Positions 33,889-43,956 of a stretch of 64,000 nucleotides of DNA are shown here, in pieces. The stretch spans positions 190,312-254,311 of the forward strand of contig SZWC01001510.1 of the NCBI GenBank assembly GCA_023375785.1, written 5' to 3'. Numbering within the stretch: the stretch's first letter is position 1; each line of letters starts with the position of its first letter. Below the pieces are notes generated by a model. The model was not told the origin of the DNA and ran no database searches. It saw only the letters and a list, made by a program, of their open reading frames with translations. A program made the position numbers and the translations under genes. The stretch comes from Penium margaritaceum. Its lineage: Eukaryota > Streptophyta > Zygnematophyceae > Desmidiales > Peniaceae.

Positions 33889-34669
33889 TGTTGGAACTCA
33901 AGGAGAGAGGGAGCGTTGGAGCAGCAAGCATGTGGGACTGAAAGGGCATCATTTATGCTGAAGAATAGTAGTTAAATCACTCAAATGATGGAGTACATAG
34001 AGAGCTAGAGCTTGGGCAAGTCAGCCCTCTCACAAGCCACACCACTTAGCCATAGAGGCTAAGGCTCAGACACTAGAGTCCATAATCTCACACAAGACAG
34101 GAAATCAGCCTAGCAATCAGGCTGACCACTCACACACGAGGATCTCACCTCACCTAACAAGTAAGGAGAGGCTTTTTTTTCCTAGTCAGCACACTTTGAC
34201 AATGCTCTCATGGCACACTCCTAGTGGTCACATAACCCAAAATCCCATGGAGAATCGCCATGAGTCTAAGGCTTGCACACAAGGATCTCACCTCACCTAA
34301 AAAGAAAGGAGAGGTACCTTTTTCCTAGTCAGCACACTCTGACAAGGCAACCCAGGAATCTAGAACCTTTTGGATATTTTTCCCATCAGGACTTGACCGT
34401 GGACCTCATGCCTTTTCCCTCCTTAGACTAAGGCATGGAGCCATCGCCCATGGTCACCCAGACATCAGCAGTCGATGACCTTGGAAAATTCAAGAATTCA
34501 TATCTCTCAATCTGACCATTGGATCGGCCTGAAACTTGGAGTGTGGACAATTTGCCACCTGATTTTTCTAATGGTTATGTCCGATGGACAATCGAAACAG
34601 GTATCTGGCAGTCTCCTGGAACTTGCTTCTGTGGACCTGAAACTGGAACGGATGGCTCCTTTTGCAACA
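33889..34669 (-). repeat. 5' LTR of T1 copy F, with internal duplication
   Basis: It is bounded by TGTTGGAACTC (33889, the reverse complement of the LTR end) and TTGCAACA (34669). A worn primer-binding site CTATGATACCA lies just inside at about 33876-33887. It is about 55 bp longer than the LTR of copy E. Part of it is repeated: the segment around 34139-34200 recurs at 34285-34345 (both read GGATCTCACCTCACCTAA and CCTAGTCAGCACAC). Confidence 0.8.
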
Positions 34670-35040
34670 TGAACTGCTCATTGTAGAACCGTGAGTTATT
34701 TGGTGATATCTCCTCCTACTTGCAATACTAAGAGCGAACGGCAAGTGCCACTATGTTGGCCTTGTTTTCTAGTACGTTACCTTAGGCCGGTTGACCAAGG
34801 AATATGGGCCCACACGGACTAGTTGTAAAGCACGTTTCTGTGCACTCTCTTGCCCTCTCTGTCTTGCAGCGCGCATCAGCTTCATTAGCTCCATCTACTC
34901 CATCTTCTCAATGAGCTCCAGCAACAAGGGCCAAGGATAAGCTCTGCCCTTGGAGGTACAACCCTAGGTTCCTAACCAGGATAAGCTCCGCCCTTATAGG
35001 CATGACCCTGGGTTTGCTTGAGTGTGTTCTTTTCACTTTG
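34670..35040 (+). mobile_element. Scrap of T2 LTR and leader
   Basis: On the plus strand this matches the T2 LTR end and leader seen in copy A in the opposite orientation (about 1600-1990). Shared stretches include GGCCGGTTGACCAA, GTGGGCCCAT and TAAGCTCTGCCCTTGG. It starts exactly where the LTR of copy F ends. The rest of the copy is not seen. Confidence 0.65.
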
Positions 35041-35689
35041 CAGTTGATCAACCTTTTAGTGTCCTTTGCATTTGAGTGCTCCTACTACATGATAAGGATG
35101 TGGAACCACCTATTACATGGTGCTCTTCTAGAGCATGTTATGTCGTACAAGCTATGGCTTTGGCCATTACACTGATCATTGCATTGCTCACATCTTGGGA
35201 TCACTAGCATGCATTTAGTATACCAAGGACCAGAAGGGGTCCAAGGTCTCATCTCAAGACTTCATGTGTGCCTTCATGAATATCTCCTCGCCGTCAAAGG
35301 CCTTGCACTTTCGTGACCTTGCTCTCCATCACATTGTTGAGTCTTGAGGAACTCTCTTCTTTGAGTGTCTCATCTATCGTAGCTTGCCAAGAATTTGGTC
35401 AGTGAGAGCTGACAAAGTTCCTACATGCGTTTTTTTCCAACGGATGGAGGATTCTAGTCCTACAGATGGGTCCATCCAGACATCCTCACATGTGGTCTAA
35501 TCTCCGGCTATTGACGCTACGACAATGGAAGTAACTCATGTTGCTACCTACTCTAGTGGTGGCATGGTGAAACCATTAATATTGGTGTAGGGACGATGGA
35601 TGTGTTGTGAACATGTGATTTGATGGGTCCCAAGGGACTGCTACTACAATGCCTATCACTACTACTGTTGGTGCTACATCTCTATGTCT
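35041..35689. other. Unassigned stretch
   Basis: No convincing coding or repeat feature was recognised. It may be the worn integrase part of the following T3 copy, but I found no motif to prove this. Confidence 0.4.
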
Positions 35690-38100
35690 TTGCTAACAAT
35701 TGATCCATCTTGACCATGTGTCTAGTCGCCTCATTGGTTGCCCCTAGCACACTTGTTCACGTGCTACAATCATTCCCCTCTTGCACACCTGATCGAGTGC
35801 CAATGTTAGTCCCCTCTAGCACACCTGATCATGTGCCAACGTTAGTGTCCTCAAGTTCATCTGGTTCAGTGCCAGTGTCCATTCCCTCTGACACAGCTCA
35901 TCCCATACCGATTACAGTATCTCCAGCCGCACCTGCTCACGTGCATGTACTTGCTTCCACTGTGCGCCAACCATTACTTGTCCATGACTTTCTTACATCC
36001 TCTCATCTTCCTTACGAGTCTGCAAACCCTACACCTATGGTCTAGCGGTCTGCTACATAGTCCAATGTGAGCATCACAGGACTACACTCATGAGCTTGGT
36101 GATTTTCCTCAACCACTTATCTGTAGGGCTCTATGAATAGCTGATTTTACGCCCGACTTGCAGTGTTCAGAGTGGCAAGCCTCGCACAAAGGCCTGTTGC
36201 CTGAGTGTCCAAGAAGACATCACTAAGTTGTATCCAGTGTGCCTTGTCAGCCATGAGCTCGTCTCCTCTGAGTTCTCAGTTGCTTGTGATATTGCAGCTG
36301 ATTTTGTTGAATTCAGACTGAGTCCGGAGGCGTGCATGTTGGCCAACCATAAATCTCCCTTGGCGGCGTCTAATTCAGGCACTTGGAAGGAGGCACTCTC
36401 AGCTAAGGACTTGCTTAGAATCATCCATGAGCACGGTGTCTTTGAGCTTTCCAAGGTACCATGTGGGAGGAAGGTTGTACAGGCAAAATGACTCTTTTGT
36501 AAGAAGGTGAGGCATGATCGCTCACTAGATTGCTATAAGGCACGCTTGACAACCAAGAGGTTCTCAGAGGTTTGTACGTGTTCCTATATTACCACCGCTT
36601 GTGTTCTATTCAAGATTGTTGCTCACCAAGACTAGGAGCTTCACCACATGGATGTGAATAAAACATTCCTCCATAGCAATACATAGAAGGAGATCTACAT
36701 GAACCACAGCATTTGAGGTTGGTGACAAGGTCTAGTGCTTCTAGAATTCCTTGTACATCTTCAAGCGGTCATTCCAATGGTGATACTTGGAGATCACCTG
36801 CAAACTTACACATTTTGGCTATGTTCAGAGTGACGCAACCCTGTTTCTCAAACTGATTACTGAGAGCTTTGCCGCCATCATGGTCTATGTGGATGACCTT
36901 AAGATCATGTCTCCTTCAAAGGAGGCCAAGAAGGAGGCAAAGGTAGTCGTTAAGGCTGCTTAGAGGATGAAGGACCTCGGTCGAACGGCTGTGTTACTGA
37001 GATGCAGACTATACATGATCGTCAATGGTGGATACACTTGTTGCATCAGGCAGGTTAAGCCTGTGTTGTGGAAGAGTGGTTTGCTCACCTCCTAGGTGCC
37101 CACAATCTCCATCCCCATGACACTTGATAGATAGGATCCCCTAAAGGTGAATGATCTAACATAGTTGGGAGAGCAATGGATATGTCCTCGTACTTGTGTC
37201 TCATTTAATCTCTAATGTGCTTGGTCATGACCACACAATCTGACACCGCCTTCGTCGTCCACCTCCTTGCACAATTCTCCATGTGTTGTTGGCAAGAGCC
37301 CTTTACGCACTGGTGTGAGTGGTGTGGTATGTGATCTCCATGTTGTACCTCAGACTCTCTTTTTTATGGTAAGTGTTTGGTGGTAGTTGACAACTACACA
37401 GATAATGACTGGGAATGGAGCCCTAATGGGTAGAAAGCACATAATCCTGATAGGTGGCATCATTGTGTCATGGTGCAGCGGCAAGCAAGGCGACATTGCA
37501 TATTGCTCATCAGAGGCTGAATTTGTAATGTCGCAGACTAGAGCTACTCAAGGAGTGAGGTTACAAGATCTGTCTTGTGAGTTGTGTCAATCTGTGCCTT
37601 GCATCATCCCACATTGTGACAACCAGAGTTCTCTTGCCATCAAGAGAGCTCTTGTGTATGTTATACATGCACAAAGCACAATGATGTAGAGCATCACTTT
37701 GTGCATGATCTTGTAGAGCAACATGTGATCATCGTCATCTAGGTTAGCACCAACATGCAATAGGATAACTTCTTCACCAAGGTACTAGCGCACGTAAAGT
37801 TCATGATGGCCATTCGTATTGTCAAAAGCAACCCCTTGCCTAAGGGTGGCTGAGAGTGTGATGTGTGAGCACGGACTGTTGAGCACCTTGATGTGTACTT
37901 ATGTCACTGACCATTTGGACGTATCAAAACTCATGCAAATCCCTGATGCGGACCCACCTAGCACTGGAGCACTGACAGGAGGTGATCCCATCCACCAGCA
38001 ATTAGCTAGAGATCTGCCATGACGTCAAGTGTGCCTGCTGAGGTGCTCTATATTTCTTCTCCACTTGCCCGAGTTTTTTTGGTGGACTGAATGTTACGGT
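35690..38100 (+). mobile_element. Ty1/copia fossil (family T3), worn 3' part
   Basis: A plus-strand copia remnant of the same family as 53300-64000. A Pro/Ser/Val-rich linker (35710-36045) precedes RT. The shared block SSEFSVACDIAADFVEF...SPEACMLA (36240-36340) matches REFHIACDAAADIVVVSPSTEACALA of the other T3 copy. RT is worn but shows IMVYVDDLKIMSPS (about 36880). RNase H at 37387-37689 has GGIIVSWCSGKQ, YCSSEAEFV and HCDNQSSLAI. At 37843-37851 a TAAGGGTGG tract and a TGAGAGTGTG start suggest the 3' LTR. It is heavily broken, with twenty or more interruptions, and old. Confidence 0.75.
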
Positions 38101-38559
38101 TGATATGTACGTTTTTCATTCTGCCTCCACGGATCATTAATGGGTCTGTTTGTGTGACAAGGCATATCATCTAACTGGAGATTCTACATCACCAGGTTTA
38201 GACGGTGTTGCATTTGGATATCCGTACACAAAGTTATGGAAAAAAGGATGGTTTAAGGCCAGTTTTAAGAAAAAAAAGACATTACCGTGTGCGACACTCG
38301 TCATGACTCACGGTATATATTCATGTTGTGCGCTTGTCAGTTTTTATTCCTCTCTGAATATGTAATCTATTGGAGCTAATGAGACTTTGAGCGTCTCCGT
38401 AGACTAACCCTTGCTCTTTCTTACACATGCTTGCTTGCCAGTGCATCAGCTCACGAGACAATGTCACCACATCAGTGCCAACAAGGCTAGAAAGCTTCTT
38501 GGTAGTTTCTCATGGGTAGATGGCAAAAAGACTCTCAGCCAATTGGCATCATAATCCGG
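38101..38559. other. Unassigned stretch, possibly T3 LTR
   Basis: No coding motif. Its position after the T3 RNase H suggests LTR sequence, but only the first bases resemble the LTR start of the other T3 copy, so the right limit is unknown. Confidence 0.35.
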
Positions 38560-38562
38560 AGG

Positions 38563-39250
38563 TCAATGTATGGTAGGCCACAAATGTGAAGACAAAGTTG
38601 TCCAATTGCAGAATTTAGGAGCTCGTGTATATTTCGTACGGAACACTTCTACCCTTACTTCATGCCAAAAATGGCTAGTGAAGCGGCCGTCTTTGTTGCG
38701 GATGATATTGTTTGGTGATCCAGGTAGCCGCATGATCTGGTTGAGAAACATTTGTACCGTTTCCTTTGCGGTTATCATGGTCATTGTTGGATGAAGTGCG
38801 GCATTTTAGAAAGCATGTCCATCAACAATAGGGCTGCGTCATGTTCCACAAGAGTGATGTTTCATCCCATGAAAAATCCCATGCTCATGTCCATGACGTT
38901 TTTGGAATAGGGAATGGTTGGAGAAGTCCCGAAGGCCTTCTACAACAATCTTCTTGCCGTTGATAGGTTTCACATACTTTGCAGAATGCTACCACTTCAG
39001 TCCGCATTTAGTCTCACCAGTAATACTTCACCCGCTTCTTTAGCGTCTTCTTGCTGATGTGTCCACCTGGACCGGTGTCATGAAATTCCTCCAATAACAT
39101 TCTTTGTAACTCCTCATTCATGGTAGGAAAACTAGGCGAGTGAATTGCCGTTGCCAAGAAGGACCATCAAACCAAAACTTGATGTTTTTGTTCTCGTCCA
39201 TCTCCTTTATGTCCTTTCACAAACATCCTTGTGAGGCAGGGGTCTCATTT
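38563..39250 (-). pseudogene. Integrase part of chromovirus G1
   Basis: ITAKETVQMFLNQIMRLPGSP followed by IIRNKDGRFTSHFWHEV is the gypsy integrase core around the second catalytic Asp ('I.SDRD.RFTS.FW'). The N-terminal zinc-binding part is only faintly visible up to about 39250. It is a fossil. Confidence 0.7.
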
Positions 39251-39671
39251 GATGATTAGCATGTTCATGGAGAAACTTCTTCAATAGAGTCTGGCAATTG
39301 CTCAGGTTTAACCTAGTTCAGAAATATCAGATTTAGATGTTTCAATGCATGGTGATTAGTTTAGACAATGAATTGTTTGCATTCTAGGATGCTTTGGCAC
39401 ATCTTGAATGTGTGGATTTTTGCCACCATTTTTTTTTGGTACTATGTAGTTAGGTTCCGATCTACATATCTTTCTTTACATATAACAACTGTTCTCAAAT
39501 GCAGTTGTCTTGGAGGAGAACACCTCCGAATGCTTGATAGGAATGGCTCCGAGGCTAGATCATTTCTCAATAGTTAAACATTTCGTGTTTTCTGTCTTCC
39601 CAATATCATTCGGTGGCTTTACAAGTGAGATAAGAGAGAGGCACAGACACCTCAGCATAGTTCTTTAAGAA

Positions 39672-40368
39672 TCAATGGTAATAGTTACAAAATCCCAAAA
39701 GCACATGTACGCCTTGAACACTGGTTGGCATCGGCCAATCAGTGATTGCCTTAAGTTTCTTTGGATCCATGGTGATCATTACTCCGCAGATGATGTGGGT
39801 AAGAAACTCGATTGAACAGCAATAGAAGTTATACTTTGAAAGTTTTCTATAGAATTCCTTTCTTTTATCAACTTTGATAACTATTCGGAGATTTCCACTA
39901 TACTCCTTTGAGGTGCGGCTATCCACCCGGATCTTGTCAAGAAACATGACGGTAGTTTTGTCAAGGTACAGTCAAAAAACTTGTTCATTGCTGCCAAGAA
40001 TACTATGGGTAGATGTGTGAATCCAAATGGCATGAGCGTGAATTTCAGTTTCATGTTTCTGGGGTGGAACACCATCTGTTGAACATCTTCATCAGATACG
40101 AGAATCTGATGATAGCCATTGCATAGTTTGATTTTGGTGATATTGCTTGCCCAAGGGGTTGGTCAAAACATTTGTCTGATTGGAGAAAGAGATAGTGGTT
40201 CTTGATGGTGATGTCATTTAGTACTTGGTTATCTATGAACATGTGCATCCGCCATTTTCCTTCTTTATGAAAAGTACAACAACAAGGATGACGTGGATAA
40301 ATTGATGAATCCCTAAAAGGCATATTTTTCAGTTCCTTTCGGAGTTTGTTCAGTTTTGGGGTAATCAT
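39672..40368 (-). pseudogene. Reverse transcriptase of chromovirus G1
   Basis: The minus strand carries gypsy RT blocks. EGKWRMHMFIDNQVLND matches 'GSWRMCVDYRALN', LKFTLMPFGFTHLPIVFLAAMN matches 'F.VMPFGLTNAPATF...MN', and MDPKKLKAITDWPMPTSVQGVHVLLGFCNYYH matches the palm-thumb end 'DP.K..AI..WP.P.....R.FLG...YYR'. It is a fossil. Confidence 0.8.
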
Positions 40369-41459
40369 CCATTAGGTTTCCTTGACTGTGGACCTGCTAT
40401 TTGGCGTCGTCTATGTGGTCATCAATTTCTTGTTGCAGAGGTAGCTCTTGAGGTAGTTCTTCAGAATAAACTCCTTCAAACTTTTTCATGAGAGATACAA
40501 ACTCCTCCAAAATGGTTGTCAGCTTGTCAGGCATCAGGGCCCATATTAATACATGTGCTCATGTGATCTCTTCTGCTTCCCTCGTTTTTATGTGGACAAG
40601 CCACGCTTGTGCTCCACATCACAGATACCATTTGGTCATGTCCAGTGACATTGGCAACTTGTGTCGTTTGGTGACTGGGATAGATTCCTTTGCTGCCTAT
40701 TTCTTTTGCTACTTCCTATCATGGGCAGTACATCGTGAGTCACTCACTTAGAACTAGGTATCGTAGTTTGCCATTGATGCTGATGTAGACTGCTCTGCTA
40801 CTTCAGTCTGTTTTTGGATTTTGTCCGTAAAAGAAATCTCATACAAGGATAACATTATTGTCTCACTGGGGAATTTCTCTAAACCGTCATGTTGTGTAGA
40901 TCTACAATTTGCAGCCGGAGTCATTTACAAAGTTGATGAATATACACTTGTCCATGAACATTTTTCTTCCTCAAACAGCCCTGGGTTTGTGTGCATGTCC
41001 ATCTTATGAACCATGTCATTTCTTACAAAGTTATGAGAAGCTCCTCCATCTAGTAGTGATGGTACCATTCCATGACTATTACAACCCCTTGGTTGTATCC
41101 GTAGTAGTACAACCAGTTGGTCATACCCTGTATCACATTTTCTGATATGAGGGACCCTCGTCTATAGCATTGTGAGCCATTAAGACGGGGGATTGGCTGG
41201 TGCAGTTAATTCTTGTTGGAAAGTAGGTTTGTCTTCTACTCTTGTCCTTTTTTGTTTTCTAACTCCTTACATTTTCTTCATGACTTCCCCCCTTTCTGGC
41301 TGGCCGATATCAATTTTGATAATCTGTGAGATATACCCCGGCAAGTACAGTCAAGCAATTGATAACATTTATCAATGGTTCCAAACTCGGTCCGGGATGA
41401 GGTTTTTCTAAAGTGCAACTTTCTTTTGTCATGATGGTCGCTTTGGGGTTGCTAGCCGT

Positions 41460-43400
41460 GGGATTCCTACAAATGAGCATTGTAGTTGGCTCTGTTGGTG
41501 TAAACGGCTTTTGTGACTATTTGCAAAAGGTTGTCTTGAGTACAAGATGTATTGATTGAACTGGATGTTGCCTTGTCCTTGATGTCAGTGTTGAGGCCGC
41601 GGTTGTAGTAGAAACGAAGTTCGTCAGGGGCGACGCTCTTGTTGGCTATGATATTGAGGAAATGCCACATACTCTCTGTCATGTTTGACTTTTGTCGTAA
41701 GGGTGATGCTTGTATTGTGTGTCATACATCTATTTTATCTTTTCCAAAGTGTGCAAGTGTGGCACGCGTGACGTTCATCCAGCTTTTGAATGGATTCAGC
41801 GAGTTGTGCCACGACGACTTGATTTACTTGAGGTAGAACACATATTGTTGATGTGAGAGCGGTGATGAGAGTCATTGATCCGAACCTGTCACTCTCCTAC
41901 TACTATTGGATGGTCCTCAGGTCAGACCACCAACGTAAAGCTGTGCCTTGTAAAGATGAAGTTGCGAAATGAATGTTATTTGGGCTAAACAGCTCGGATA
42001 CCCATAAAACTGCAAAGTGTGACTCCCATCTGTCCAGCACCAACAACAAAAACCCCAAAAGCCTAATTGGAAATCATGCTTTCTCGTGGCATGCACTGAA
42101 GGCCGAGCAAAAAAAAGTGCATGGGGACATCACTCCGATGTGAGAATTGTGAGGGAGTGATGACTCCTTTTTTTTTTACACGCAAACCCTCCAGTTCAAT
42201 TTAGGGTTTTGTAATTTTGGCATTGACGGAGCCCGAGCCAAACATGAAATCCTCAAACGGACTGGAGGTAAAAAAAGGGGTCAACGATACCTCTCCTTCG
42301 AGGGAAAATGCTCTTTCCAATTTTTGTTGTTTTGTTGGACGTGCAAACCCATTTGGTTAACATCCAACACTCAATCAAACGCTATCCCAAATAACATTGA
42401 GGGTTTTAGTACTTTAGTGTCGCGTGGGCTCCAGCTAGGCCCCGCGATAGCGAGGCCTAGTAGGTTCCCATTCAATGCATGGGGAGTCTCCAACTCCCTT
42501 CAAACTCTAGAAAAACCGCCTCCTGCTAGTATCACAAGCCCTTCAACCTACGAGTTTGTGATGCTAACGGGGGACGCTGCATGTCATGCATCATCGACGC
42601 ATGGCATGCGGCCTTGCCCTACCTTTTTACCTTTTTCTTTTTTATTGTCGTGGCGGTAGCGCCGGCCGATTGGTAGCTAGGGCATTTGTTTCCTAGCAAC
42701 AGGCGGGTGAGCTATACAGTTCCGAAACCTAGGTATATGCAACTTCCGCATATTCCCTTTGTATCATTGTTGGCCCAAGCAGCGGTCAGCGGCGGCACCG
42801 GCGGTAGCTCAAAACTTGTCGGACACATCCAAATTGTCAATCCTTTAGAGTTTCTGGGATCAAATGACTCAGTAAGTGTTGGTCAAGCATGCGCCTTGCT
42901 GGAGAGTTCAATTTTTCTCTTGGTGAGTACTACTTCCCACGCGTGCACGTTATGTAGCTCTTCTAGTGTTGCATTGAGTTGTTGGAGCAGATGGATGCTG
43001 AACTTTTTGAGTATCTACAAATTTTGATATGTCTTATTGATGTAAGAGTGTTGGCCGGTACCTCCCATCATCCTAGGTGCTGTCATGGCAGGCAATGGTG
43101 GAAGCAAGGGATCCGTCACCGAGTTGACCATCGGGGTTGGTGGTGCTGTGTCATTTGTTGCTAAGGTTGTCGTTTGTGCCTGGTTCACCTAGGGAGCATC
43201 ACCAACAGTGTGTTACTCATCCTCCATTGCCAAAGCCTTTGCTGGAAAGTAGTGCTCGTCACCGGGTACACTTGACTTGTTCACTACTGTCATTACGTGG
43301 TGTGTAATCGTCTGGATGCTGTAGATGAGCTAAAGTCTCGTGCAAGGTTATTTGCCTTTTAGTTAATATGTCGGCTGTCCCTCGATGAACGCTATACTCT
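41460..43400 (-). pseudogene. Gag zone of chromovirus G1
   Basis: Worn Gag-like reading: MWHFLNIIANKSVAPDELRFYYNRGLNTDIKD (41467-41682) has the composition and position of a gypsy Gag capsid end. The upstream part to the primer-binding-like site (43397-43408) is too worn to delimit domains. It is a fossil. Confidence 0.45.
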
Positions 43401-43409
43401 GATTCCAAG

Positions 43410-43956
43410 TGTTACACTCAGTAGAAAACAGGTAGTCTGTAGGGATTAGGTCAAGAGCAGAGGACGACTTGAAAATTTGGAATAATTGGATCATTAATGA
43501 TGAGCAGCAATTTTATCTTCATGACAAGTGTCAGATATGTCAAACACATACATACGATAGCTCAAAGAAGAGTGAGGCATATCTTGGCTATTGGACATTC
43601 AATTCAACTAACGAGTGCGACTTCACATCTTGAAGTGGCCGATTTGAGAAAATCTTACAGGAAACTGGGGGTTTTGAAAGTTTTTAGGAATGGTTTCACA
43701 ATATTCTAATGCCATTGAAAAGTTGAAGGAACTACATCAAAACTTTGATAGAATTTTTGAAAATTCTGTCATTCTTTTTGGAAAGTGGTTGAATGTGTTA
43801 AAGGCTTTGAGGAAAATAATCAAGAGTTGGAGTAAGTGGCCAAAACACCCTTGGCCCACAGGTGAACAATTCAAAGGTTGATGTATTGTGGAACACAGTT
43901 TCAAGGAAAAAACTACTCACATGATTTACGGACTCTTGTATGTTTAGTTTGTAACA
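43410..43956 (-). repeat. 5' LTR of chromovirus G1
   Basis: Bounded by TGTTACACTC (43410) on one side and GTAACA (43956) on the other, about 547 bp. CTCTGATTCCAA (43397-43408) beside it is a worn initiator-Met primer-binding site. It is alignable with the LTRs at 49327-49881 and, in the opposite orientation, 49944-50487. Confidence 0.7.

Larger units (their letters stand above)
24053..34669. repeat. Large inverted repeat of two T1 copies
   Basis: The left arm 24053-29093 (plus) and the right arm about 29640-34669 (minus) are two copies of the same copia element with LTRs on the outside and pol ends at the centre. The centre (29094-29640) holds the rest of RNase H, belonging to copy F. The arms are nearly equal in length, about 5.0 kb each, but visibly diverged. 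Confidence 0.75.
29094..34669 (-). mobile_element. Ty1/copia fossil F (family T1), right arm of inverted pair
   Basis: A minus-strand T1 copy. From right to left it shows a 5' LTR (33889-34669), a worn primer-binding site, leader, Gag, pre-integrase, integrase, RT and RNase H up to the KACGLSP end, but no 3' LTR. It is broken, with roughly ten to fifteen interruptions, and is old, although RNase H and the RT N-terminal part are the best preserved T1 pieces in the window. Its LTR end lies inside T2 LTR sequence (junction 34669/34670), consistent with insertion into a T2 LTR. Confidence 0.85.
38560..43956 (-). mobile_element. Ty3/gypsy chromovirus fossil G1
   Basis: A minus-strand gypsy copy. 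From right to left it shows a 5' LTR (43410-43956), a primer-binding-like site, a worn Gag (about 41460-43400), a protease zone, RT (39672-40368) and part of integrase (38563-38784, with IIRNKDGRFTSHFWHEV). It is strongly AT-shifted compared with the other elements, heavily broken (well over twenty interruptions) and old. Confidence 0.75.
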
